The position numbers and the translations under genes are program-made. A DNA stretch of 29,687 nucleotides from a bacterium (GTDB taxonomy: Bacteria; NPL-UPA2; JAUVJM01): positions 1 to 29,687 of the forward strand of contig JAUWGW010000021.1 in NCBI GenBank assembly GCA_030606215.1, given 5' to 3'. How positions within the stretch are numbered: the stretch's first letter is position 1; each line of letters opens with the position of its first letter. Shown one piece after another: positions 1 through 6,425 of this stretch. The notes beneath the pieces were generated by a model that was not told the DNA's origin, made no database searches, and saw only the letters and a list, made by a program, of their open reading frames with translations.

Positions 1-60
1 GCAGTTACCCACATTTCACACAAGGCCGACTACTACTGATTTAATATGTTAAAAAACTCA

Positions 61-125
61 AAAACAATTATTGAAAACAATTATCAAAATAGGACACTTT
101 GATTTTGCTAAAAATAGGACATTTT
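61..125. repeat. Short direct repeats upstream of panD
   Basis: Two kinds of direct repeat sit in the AT-rich leader. A 12-13 bp unit (aaaacaattatt / aaaacaattatc) occurs in tandem at 61-72 and 74-85. A 15-bp unit (aaaataggacacttt / aaaataggacatttt) occurs at 86-100 and 111-125 with one mismatch. Repeated ends of this sort occur at termini of some insertion sequences, so this may be an IS end remnant or protein-binding repeats. No transposase is visible in the window. Confidence 0.5.
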
Positions 126-156
126 TAAATTGTCTTGACACAGGGGAAAAGATACT

Positions 157-185
157 TTGCAAAAAGTTGTAAGGTGTTGTAGAAT
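157..185 (+). promoter_or_regulatory. Candidate sigma70 promoter for panD cluster
   Basis: A -35-like TTGCAA (157-162) and a -10 TAGAAT (180-185, five of six consensus bases) are separated by 17 bp. Transcription would start near 191-193, giving a very short leader that still contains the Shine-Dalgarno stretch aggaag before the panD ATG at 214. A better -35 hexamer, TTGACA, lies at 135-140 but has no good -10 at the right distance. Inferred from motif spacing only. Confidence 0.4.
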
Positions 186-213
186 CCATGCCTGAGAGGA
201 GATAGGAAGTAAA

Positions 214-576
214 ATGAGACTCAGACAGATTTTGAGAGCAAAAATCCACATGGGAAAAATTACGAAGACAGAGCTCTACTATGCGGGGAGCATTGGCATT
301 GATGGTAAATTGCTAACTGAGAGTGATATCCTTCCAAACGAAAGGGTTCAGGTCTTAAATCTCAACAATGGTCAGAGGTTTGAAACATATGTTATAGAGG
401 AAGAGGAAGGCTCAGGGATTATTGCTCTGTATGGTCCTGCGGCAAGGTGTGGTCAGGTTGGAGATAGAGTCTGTATCCTCTCCTATGCGCTGGTCGATGA
501 GAAAGAGCTTAAAGAGATAAAAGCGAAAATAATAGTTCTTGATGAAGACAATCGTATTATTTCAAAGAAAGTTTAG
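214..576 (+). CDS. panD: Aspartate 1-decarboxylase proenzyme
   Basis: Decarboxylates L-aspartate to beta-alanine, the amine half of pantothenate and hence of coenzyme A; cytoplasmic, pyruvoyl-dependent. The 120-residue protein is full length for the family. The self-cleavage Gly-Ser pair is visible at residues 25-26 in YYAGSIGID, so processing would give a small beta chain and an alpha chain starting with pyruvoyl-Ser26. The motifs NGQRFETY and GPAARCGQVGD match PanD closely. The ATG at 214 has aggaag 4 bp upstream. The stop TAG ends at base 576, only 11 bp before the next ATG, so panD and the glycerate kinase are probably cotranscribed. No panB or panC is in the window. The identification is secure. 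Confidence 0.96.
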   Translation: MRLRQILRAKIHMGKITKTELYYAGSIGIDGKLLTESDILPNERVQVLNLNNGQRFETYVIEEEEGSGIIALYGPAARCGQVGDRVCILSYALVDEKELKEIKAKIIVLDEDNRIISKKV

Positions 577-587
577 TGAGAAAGACT

Positions 588-1727
588 ATGAAAATAGCGA
601 TAGCTCCTGATTCGTTTAAAGGGACACTTACAGCTCTTGAGGTAGCAACGTGTATTGAGCGGGGACTGAAAAGTGTCCTGGATGATTGTGAGATACTGAA
701 AATACCTATGGCTGATGGCGGCGAAGGCACTGTTCAGGCTATGGTTGATGCAACCGGCGGGAAAATCATTTCTTCAGACGTTACAGACCCTCTGGGAAGA
801 AAAATTGAGGCTATTTTTGGAATGATGGGAGATGGCGTGACTGCTGTTATAGAGATGGCTGCTGCTTCAGGGCTGCCTCTCCTTTCCCAGGAAGAAAGGA
901 ATCCTTTGAAAACAACAACTTTTGGTACCGGAGAACTCATTCTGGATGCAGTTAAGAGAGGTGCTAAGAGAATAATAGTTGGTATAGGGGGGAGTGCCAC
1001 GGTTGACGGCGGGTCCGGTATGGCACAGGCATTAGGAGTAAAATTTCTGGATGAGAAAGGTAAAGAGTTAGACGGAACAGGGGGTAGATTAGAATATCTG
1101 AGAACCATTGATGTGTCCGGTATGGAGCCTGGAATCAAGGATGTAGAATTCCTCGTAGCATGCGATGTGGATAACCCTCTCTTAGGAAATAGGGGGGCAG
1201 CAAAAGTCTATGCTCCACAGAAAGGTGCCACGCCTGAGATGGTAGAGATACTTGAGAGAAATCTAACAAACCTCTCTCAAATTATCAAAAAAGACCTTGG
1301 AAAAGCTGCTGCGAATGAGCCCGGGGCAGGAGCTGCTGGAGGATTGGGCGCAGGCTTAATGGCTTTTCTGAATGCAGAGCTTAAACCCGGAATAGATATT
1401 GTTATTGATATTGTCGGGCTAAGAGAAAAGATTAAAGGGAGCGAGCTGGTAATCACAGGTGAGGGTCAATTAGATTATCAGACTGCGTTTGGCAAGACTC
1501 CTGCAGGAGTGGCAAGAACCGCTTCGGAGCTTGGCATACCTGTTATTGCTATCGGAGGACAAACAGGGAAAGATGTCTCTAATATACATTCCTGTGGCAT
1601 CACAGCTTATTTTACTACTATCACGAGGCCCATGAGCGAAGAGGATATTAAAGAAAAGGCAGGGGAAATGCTTGCTGAATGCAGTGAACAGGTTGGCCGT
1701 CTTATTAAGGTTTTGGACAGGGGGTGA
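588..1727 (+). CDS. Glycerate kinase (GK-I family)
   Basis: Phosphorylates D-glycerate with ATP to a phosphoglycerate (2-phosphoglycerate in characterised GK-I enzymes). The protein of 379 residues matches the GlxK/GarK family in length and in motifs: KIAIAPDSFKGT at the N-terminus, MADGGEGTVQAM near residue 45, DPLGR, a glycine-rich GIGGSATVDGGSGMAQALG loop, and a late GEGQLDYQTAFGKTPAGV segment. I chose the ATG at 588 because family members begin directly with MKI; an in-frame GTG at 576 overlapping the panD stop would add four residues. It lies 3 bp upstream of a glycerate-type glycosyltransferase gene, which suggests a link between glycerate handling and a glycosylglycerate compatible solute. 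Confidence 0.93.
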   Translation: MKIAIAPDSFKGTLTALEVATCIERGLKSVLDDCEILKIPMADGGEGTVQAMVDATGGKIISSDVTDPLGRKIEAIFGMMGDGVTAVIEMAAASGLPLLSQEERNPLKTTTFGTGELILDAVKRGAKRIIVGIGGSATVDGGSGMAQALGVKFLDEKGKELDGTGGRLEYLRTIDVSGMEPGIKDVEFLVACDVDNPLLGNRGAAKVYAPQKGATPEMVEILERNLTNLSQIIKKDLGKAAANEPGAGAAGGLGAGLMAFLNAELKPGIDIVIDIVGLREKIKGSELVITGEGQLDYQTAFGKTPAGVARTASELGIPVIAIGGQTGKDVSNIHSCGITAYFTTITRPMSEEDIKEKAGEMLAECSEQVGRLIKVLDRG

Positions 1728-1730
1728 GCT

Positions 1731-2927
1731 ATGTTTGAGAGGGAAGTAAATAAAGACGGAGTGAAACTTGCGAATATTGCTGTGGGCATCGCTTCGTACG
1801 AAGAAGCGGATGCTATTGCCTATCCAACTCAGCAGGCGAGTCTCGGGCTCGTCAAATATTTCCCGGAGAGAAAGGGCGTGATTATATGCGGTGATAATTG
1901 TTCGCCCGACGGCACGGAAGATGCTTTCCTGAACACCGAAACGGAAGTGCCGAAAATTTATATAACCACTCCACCGGATGTCCTGGGCAAAGGCTACAAT
2001 TTTGAAAACATGTTCAGAAAAGCGCTGGAGTTAGAGGTGGAAATTCTGATTTGCGTTGATGCTGACCTGGAAAGTATAACTCCCGAATGGATAAAATATT
2101 TTGGAGAATCCATACAGAACGGTTACGATTACGCCACCCCTATATATTCAAGGCATAAATATGATGGCACCATAACCAATAACATATGTTTTCCTCTGGT
2201 TTACGGCGTGCTCGGAAGAAATGTGCGGCAGCCCATAGGAGGGGATTTTGCATTGAGCGGAAATCTTGTGGAATATCTCATAAAGCAAATGTGGCATAGA
2301 ACAACCGACGAATACGGAATAGATATTTTCATGACGATGAACGCTGTGCTGGGAAACTTCAAGATATGCCAGACAGGGCTGGGAGCGAAAATCCATAAAC
2401 CGAGTGCACCAAAACTGGGTCCAATGTTTGTCCAGGTGGTAAGTACTGCGTTTATGATGATAAGTAAAAATGTGGACAAATGGAAAGAGGTGAAGGATGT
2501 GCAGGATTCTCCTCTCTTTGGATTAAAAGAATTAGGGAAACCTCAGGAGCTTACTGTAGATAGAAACTCTATAAAAAAACAGGCAGTAGCGGGATTTGAA
2601 AATTCTAAAGACTTACTGAAAAATTACCTGCATCCGGATACGTTCGGAAAGGTAGACACAATCTTTAAGTCGGATGATTTTGATGCACTTGATGCAGAAT
2701 TGTGGGTGAAAATTGTGTATGAAATGATAGCCGCTTTTCGGAAAGCCAAAGATACCAGCATTGTAGCTGAATCTCTCAAGGGACTGTATTTTGGAAGGGT
2801 TTTTTCCTTCATGAACAAAACCTGGGAGCAAAGCACACCTGAGGCTGAAGTGGAAATTCTTGCTCAGGCGGACTGTTTCCTTAAGCATAAAGATTATCTT
2901 TTGAAACTCCTCAAAATCCTGTCTTAA
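1731..2927 (+). CDS. Glycosyltransferase, mannosyl/glucosylglycerate synthase-like
   Basis: A GT-A fold glycosyltransferase of 398 residues. Visible family signs are an early nucleotide-binding region (ANIAVGIASYEEADAI), GKGYNFENMF near residue 88, the metal-binding DADLESITPEWI near residue 105, QPIGGDFALSGN near residue 165 and DEYGIDIFMTMN near residue 190. The order GKG, DAD, ITPEWI, QP-GG and GID is that of mannosylglycerate synthase (GT78) and the related glucosyl-3-phosphoglycerate synthases (GT81), which use a nucleotide sugar and glycerate or 3-phosphoglycerate. The exact sugar and acceptor cannot be read from sequence. No phosphatase partner is adjacent. The gene starts 3 bp after the glycerate kinase and is presumably translated together with it. 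Confidence 0.75.
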   Translation: MFEREVNKDGVKLANIAVGIASYEEADAIAYPTQQASLGLVKYFPERKGVIICGDNCSPDGTEDAFLNTETEVPKIYITTPPDVLGKGYNFENMFRKALELEVEILICVDADLESITPEWIKYFGESIQNGYDYATPIYSRHKYDGTITNNICFPLVYGVLGRNVRQPIGGDFALSGNLVEYLIKQMWHRTTDEYGIDIFMTMNAVLGNFKICQTGLGAKIHKPSAPKLGPMFVQVVSTAFMMISKNVDKWKEVKDVQDSPLFGLKELGKPQELTVDRNSIKKQAVAGFENSKDLLKNYLHPDTFGKVDTIFKSDDFDALDAELWVKIVYEMIAAFRKAKDTSIVAESLKGLYFGRVFSFMNKTWEQSTPEAEVEILAQADCFLKHKDYLLKLLKILS

Positions 2928-2963
2928 ATAGAGCCAGCCTGACTGTCAAACCAACCTTGCTCC

Positions 2964-3093
2964 GTAAGTACTTGGTGAAAGCCGTCATTCCTGCGGAAGC
3001 AGGAATCTAAAATCTAAACCCGTCCTCACGAAAGTGGGGATGGATTCCCGCTTGCGCGGGAATGACAGGAAACGGACTTTACTGAATATTTAC
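2964..3093. mobile_element. MITE-like element, copy 1 (130 bp)
   Basis: Non-coding palindromic insertion between the glycosyltransferase and fmt. The ends form imperfect terminal inverted repeats of about 22 bp (left gtaagtacttggtgaaa, right end reverse-complemented gtaaatattcagtaaag). Inside are a second pair of inverted arms beginning gtcattcc (2984-3007 and 3043-3066) and a central small hairpin (cctcacgaaagtgggg). The direct repeat cttgctcc flanks the element at 2956-2963 and 3094-3101, which reads as an 8-bp target site duplication. The element carries no ORF, so it would need a transposase in trans. The stacked hairpins could also end transcription of the upstream cluster. Confidence 0.8.
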
Positions 3094-3151
3094 CTTGCTC
3101 CTCTCTTCTAAATGGCTTGACCTCGTGCATAGTCGTGGTATTATTAGTGAA

Positions 3152-4084
3152 ATGGGTAAATTGAGATTGGTTTTTATGGGAACGCCGGTTTTTGCCGTGC
3201 CTTCGCTGGAGGCAGCAGTCAGGGATGGGGATGTAGTGGCGGTAATCACTCAGCCTGACCGCGCAAGTGGCAGGAAACGGCGGATAACTTCGCCTCCTGT
3301 GAAAACATTTGCGGTTGAAAGGGATGTAGAAATCTATCAGCCTAAGGACATCTCAGACTACCGGGTTATAAAGAAGATAAAAGAATTGAAGCCGGATTTG
3401 ATAGTGGTTGTTGCGTATGGAGCAATTTTAAAACGCCCATTACTTGAACTGCCCTCTCTTGGCTGCATCAACATTCATCCATCTTTACTTCCACATTATA
3501 GAGGTCCCTGCCCGATTGAATGGGCAATAATGAGGGGAGAGGCAGTGACGGGTGTTACCTGCATATATATGAATGAGGAGATGGATACCGGGGATATTAT
3601 TATTCAGCAAAAGCTCAGCATTTCCATTTCTGATACAAAAGCTGCACTGAGTGAGAAGTTATCAAGACTTGGTGCAGGACTTCTGTCGGAAGTCCTTGCC
3701 CGGTTTAAAGAAGGCAAGGTGAAAGCGTATCCACAAGAAGGTGAGGTGAGTTACGCTCCTTTCATCAAAAAAGATGATTGCAGGATAGATTGGGAAAAGT
3801 CAGCTCTTGACATTTACAATCTTGTGCGAGCGCTGAGTCCTCATCCTGGAGCTCGCACCTGTGTTGACGGAAGAAAACTCATTATATGGGAAACTGCACT
3901 TCCGCCGCAGGTAGAAGAAGTTTCTGAAGTGCCTGGGAAAATTCTTAGAGTTTCTTCGGAGGGGATAGTTGTGGCTGCGGGGAGCGGGGCTCTTCTTCTC
4001 GGGGTTGTTCAGCTTGAAGGTGGGAGAAGACAGACGGCTGCTGAGTATATCCGTGGACATCATGTACAAAAGTTTAGCCAATAA
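3152..4084 (+). CDS. fmt: Methionyl-tRNA formyltransferase
   Basis: Formylates initiator Met-tRNA using 10-formyl-tetrahydrofolate. From the ATG at 3152 the protein has 310 residues, like E. coli Fmt. Visible are the N-terminal LRLVFMGTPVFAVPSLEA, TQPDRASGRKRR near residue 40, and the formyl-THF catalytic segment with INIHPSLLPHYRGPCPIEWA and MDTGDII; the C-terminal domain begins about residue 205. An open frame runs upstream to a TTG at 3095, but that stretch sits directly against the MITE and adds 19 residues foreign to the family, so I prefer the ATG although its Shine-Dalgarno is weak. The usual partner def (peptide deformylase) is not in the window. Confidence 0.96.
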   Translation: MGKLRLVFMGTPVFAVPSLEAAVRDGDVVAVITQPDRASGRKRRITSPPVKTFAVERDVEIYQPKDISDYRVIKKIKELKPDLIVVVAYGAILKRPLLELPSLGCINIHPSLLPHYRGPCPIEWAIMRGEAVTGVTCIYMNEEMDTGDIIIQQKLSISISDTKAALSEKLSRLGAGLLSEVLARFKEGKVKAYPQEGEVSYAPFIKKDDCRIDWEKSALDIYNLVRALSPHPGARTCVDGRKLIIWETALPPQVEEVSEVPGKILRVSSEGIVVAAGSGALLLGVVQLEGGRRQTAAEYIRGHHVQKFSQ

Positions 4085-4091
4085 TTTGGAG

Positions 4092-4120
4092 TTGCATGTT
4101 TGAATTATTTATGGTATTTT
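4092..4120 (+). promoter_or_regulatory. Candidate promoter with extended -10
   Basis: TTGCAT (4092-4097) and TATTTT (4115-4120) lie 17 bp apart, and a TG dinucleotide at 4112-4113 gives an extended -10. The predicted start would fall at about 4127, immediately before the palindrome at 4130-4153. It would serve the coiled-coil genes and ftsA. Based on motif matching only. Confidence 0.35.
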
Positions 4121-4129
4121 TAGTATCGC

Positions 4130-4153
4130 CTAAGGGCTTACGTAAGCCCTAAG
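4130..4153. promoter_or_regulatory. Palindrome between promoter and coiled-coil gene
   Basis: A near-perfect inverted repeat whose 18-bp core agggcttacgtaagccct is fully symmetric, extended outward to 24 bp with one mismatched pair. It has no T-tract after it, so it is not a standard terminator, and it lies at the expected transcription start of the following gene. It could be an operator or a 5' mRNA hairpin. The Shine-Dalgarno aaggtggtga of the next gene follows within a few bases. Confidence 0.5.
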
Positions 4154-4172
4154 TGAAAGGTGGTGATGAAAA

Positions 4173-4769
4173 ATGCCGGAAGGTCGTAGGAAGCGTATAA
4201 TACGGGATTCACCTGAGTTGGACCCCGAGCAGGGTTTTGAAATTCGCCTGAAACGGGCAGGAGACCAATTGAGAATCCTCAGGGAGCAGGAAGAGCAGTT
4301 AGACCGGGAGAGAAGAGAACTGGAAGGATTGAAAGCGCAAACTGAGGAGCTTGAAGCAGATAAGAGGGAAATAAATGCAAAACTTGCCAGCGCTGTGGCG
4401 ATTCTAACAGAGGAAGAAGAGGAGACAAAGAAAAGACAGCAGGAGATTATAGATACCAGGAAAGAATTTGAGACACTTATTAAAGAGATGCGCTTTGCGG
4501 AGAAACAAGGTCAGAAAGCAGAAGATATACTCAGAAAAATAGTTATTGAGAGGGAGGTTGTGGGGAAGGCAAGAGAAGCGTTTCAGAGAGCGAGGAAAAA
4601 GCTTGATGTGTTTGGGGAAAGGGAAATAGGGGAGGAACAGGAGGAGTTAGAGTATACACGGGAAGCTTTTGGTCTGGTTGAAGGGTTTAAGGTCGGGCTT
4701 GGATTCTTTCTGGCTGGAGCTCTTCTGAGCACAATTGTGTACATACTGTTTCTGATATTCAGGCAGTGA
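4173..4769 (+). CDS. Tail-anchored coiled-coil protein, unknown function
   Basis: I do not recognise a family. The 198-residue protein is extremely rich in Glu, Arg, Lys and Gln with heptad-like spacing from about residue 20 to 150, which predicts a long coiled coil. Residues about 173-196 form one hydrophobic membrane segment (GLGFFLAGALLSTIVYILF) followed by only a few residues, so the protein is probably a C-tail-anchored membrane protein with its coiled coil in the cytoplasm. Translation starts at an ATG with the strong Shine-Dalgarno aaggtggtga. The next coiled-coil gene follows after 10 bp and then ftsA, so a structural or envelope/division role is possible, but this is inferred from neighbours only. 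Confidence 0.8.
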   Translation: MPEGRRKRIIRDSPELDPEQGFEIRLKRAGDQLRILREQEEQLDRERRELEGLKAQTEELEADKREINAKLASAVAILTEEEEETKKRQQEIIDTRKEFETLIKEMRFAEKQGQKAEDILRKIVIEREVVGKAREAFQRARKKLDVFGEREIGEEQEELEYTREAFGLVEGFKVGLGFFLAGALLSTIVYILFLIFRQ

Positions 4770-4779
4770 GGAACAAAAA

Positions 4780-5196
4780 ATGGTGGAAGAGAAGATAAAG
4801 AGGGAGTGGGGAGTGCGGTTAGAGGAACTTGATGTCAAACAGCATGAACTGAGGAATAGGGCAAACGAGCTTGAAGATGAAGTTGAAAGGTTGGAGGGAG
4901 AACTGGCTCAGCACAGAATAAAGAGGTATAGGACAGAGCTTGCAGACAAATTAAGGAGGTGTTTTTCTCGCACCTTTCGCGAAAGAGATGCTCTCATTGA
5001 ACCGAGGTTTGGTTCAATGCAAGAATGGAATGTCTGCAGCAGGAGATTGAAAGCTTATATTATCCTCCGTAACGGTCTTAATACTGAAGAAGCAGGTGCC
5101 TGCAGGGATGTTTCTGAACTTAGAGGCTGTCTTCGTGCTAAACTCAATTTAGAGTTAGAAGGTAATATTGAAGAAGAAATATTAGATCTGTTGTGA
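4780..5196 (+). CDS. Small coiled-coil protein, unknown function
   Basis: Not recognised. The 138-residue protein starts with a charged coiled coil (about residues 5-60, VKQHELRNRANELEDEVERL region) and continues with a compact, Cys-containing part (four Cys between about residues 63 and 116) that lacks a known metal-binding spacing. No signal peptide or membrane segment is visible. The ATG is preceded by gaggaa. It lies 10 bp after the tail-anchored coiled-coil gene and its stop is 11 bp before the ftsA ATG, so the three genes are very probably one transcript. A partner role with the upstream coiled-coil protein or FtsA is plausible but unproven. Confidence 0.75.
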   Translation: MVEEKIKREWGVRLEELDVKQHELRNRANELEDEVERLEGELAQHRIKRYRTELADKLRRCFSRTFRERDALIEPRFGSMQEWNVCSRRLKAYIILRNGLNTEEAGACRDVSELRGCLRAKLNLELEGNIEEEILDLL

Positions 5197-5207
5197 AGGA
5201 GAGAGAT

Positions 5208-6425
5208 ATGGCTGAGTCTGATATTATTGCATCTCTGGATATAGGAGCAGCAAAAATTTGCTCCGCTATTGGCAGAATAGATGAAAGAAAACGGATTAAT
5301 ATTATCGGTTTAGGTTGCAGCCCTCCTCTTGGGTTGGAAAATGGTATTGTTGCTGATGTAGAGCTTCTTACCGGGTCTATTGAAAAAGCTGTGATGGAAG
5401 CAGAGGAAATTGCAGGTGTTGAAGTAGAATCTGTTTTCACAGGTATAGCCCAGAGTAATCTGCGCGGTGTTAACAGCCGCGGGGTTGTTTCTATCCCCGG
5501 AGCGAATAGGGAAATCAACAGTAGAGACGTAAACCGTGTTATTGAAGTGGCAAAGGTTGTTGCAATGCGTTCCATGCAGGAATCTGTTCAGGAACTGGTT
5601 CAGGAATTTATTGTAGATGGGCAGCATGGTATCAAAAATCCGGTTGGTATGTATGGTTTCAAACTTGAAGCGGAGGTCTATATTGCAACCGGGAAACCCT
5701 CCACTTTTCTAAAGACGGTCATTGAATGCATAAAGAATGCGGGGTTCAGGGTAGAGGAGATGATTCTGGAACCATTAGCCGCAGGAGAAGCTGTTATCAC
5801 TCCGTCAGAAAAAAAGATTGGAGTGCTGTTAGTAGATTTGGGTAGTGAAACAACGTGTATTGCAATTTTTGAAAGGGGTAACCTGACCCGGGCAAGAGTA
5901 TTGGCAGTGGGAGTTGACAAGATTACAAGCGATATTATAGGAAGATTCCATCTGTCCGAACCTGCAGCCGAGAAAATAAAAAGAGATTATAGATGTGCTG
6001 CTTCGGCAGCTGCGGCGGATAAGAAAATAGATTTGCCTGGAGATGAGGAAACCGTAATTTCCCAGAGGGAACTCTCAGAAGTTGTCCAGCGCAGAATGGG
6101 GGAAATACTCAGTCTGGTCAAACGGGAAGCTGAATCTGCCAGGTTCCCAATGGGTATGGGTGAATCGGTAGTACTGACGGGAGGTGGAGCATTGTTAGAG
6201 GGTGTTACTGAACTCGCCGCTCGGAAGTTCAATCTACCTGTTAGAGTTGGTAAACCCGATGGGAGAGTTGACCAGTGGGGCAGGGTAATCAGTAATCCTG
6301 CTTACAGTACAGTAATTGGATTGCTCCACAGTGGTATGAAAACCCGCCAGCTGGCGGAGATGTCAAGCATAGGCTGGCAAAATCCCTTTATCAAGATTAA
6401 AAGCTGGTTCAGAGAGTTCTTTTGA
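5208..6425 (+). CDS. ftsA: Cell division protein FtsA
   Basis: Actin-like ATPase that tethers FtsZ to the inner face of the cytoplasmic membrane. From the ATG at 5208, which has the Shine-Dalgarno aaggag at 5197-5202, the protein has 405 residues. Seen are phosphate-1 (IASLDIGAAKICSAIG), phosphate-2 (VLLVDLGSETTCIAIF) and adenosine (VVLTGGGALLEGV) motifs, and a 1C/SHS2 region around residues 80-160. The last 15 residues, PFIKIKSWFREFF, form the amphipathic membrane-targeting helix expected at an FtsA C-terminus. An upstream in-frame GTG at 5193 is less likely. Unusually, ftsZ and ftsQ are not adjacent: coiled-coil genes precede it and topA follows with a 1-base TGATG overlap. Confidence 0.93.
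   Translation: MAESDIIASLDIGAAKICSAIGRIDERKRINIIGLGCSPPLGLENGIVADVELLTGSIEKAVMEAEEIAGVEVESVFTGIAQSNLRGVNSRGVVSIPGANREINSRDVNRVIEVAKVVAMRSMQESVQELVQEFIVDGQHGIKNPVGMYGFKLEAEVYIATGKPSTFLKTVIECIKNAGFRVEEMILEPLAAGEAVITPSEKKIGVLLVDLGSETTCIAIFERGNLTRARVLAVGVDKITSDIIGRFHLSEPAAEKIKRDYRCAASAAAADKKIDLPGDEETVISQRELSEVVQRRMGEILSLVKREAESARFPMGMGESVVLTGGGALLEGVTELAARKFNLPVRVGKPDGRVDQWGRVISNPAYSTVIGLLHSGMKTRQLAEMSSIGWQNPFIKIKSWFREFF

Noticed and set aside
1-39. Possible C-terminus of a gene running in from the left edge (AVTHISHKADYY then stop)
   Set aside because: Twelve residues are too few to identify or to distinguish from chance; not listed as a CDS.
131-163. TTGACA at 135-140 as main promoter or sigma54 site for panD
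   Set aside because: The hexamer at the proper distance (tgcaaa) is a poor -10 and the GG/GC spacing does not fit sigma54; the 157-185 pair was preferred.
734-1138. Long minus-strand open frame inside the glycerate kinase gene
   Set aside because: It is antisense to a clearly conserved gene, has low-complexity Pro/Ser-rich composition typical of reverse-strand shadows, and no ribosome binding site.
2984-3066. CRISPR-like or tandem repeat structure between the glycosyltransferase and fmt
   Set aside because: The similar arms are in inverted orientation without regular spacers; they belong to the MITE.
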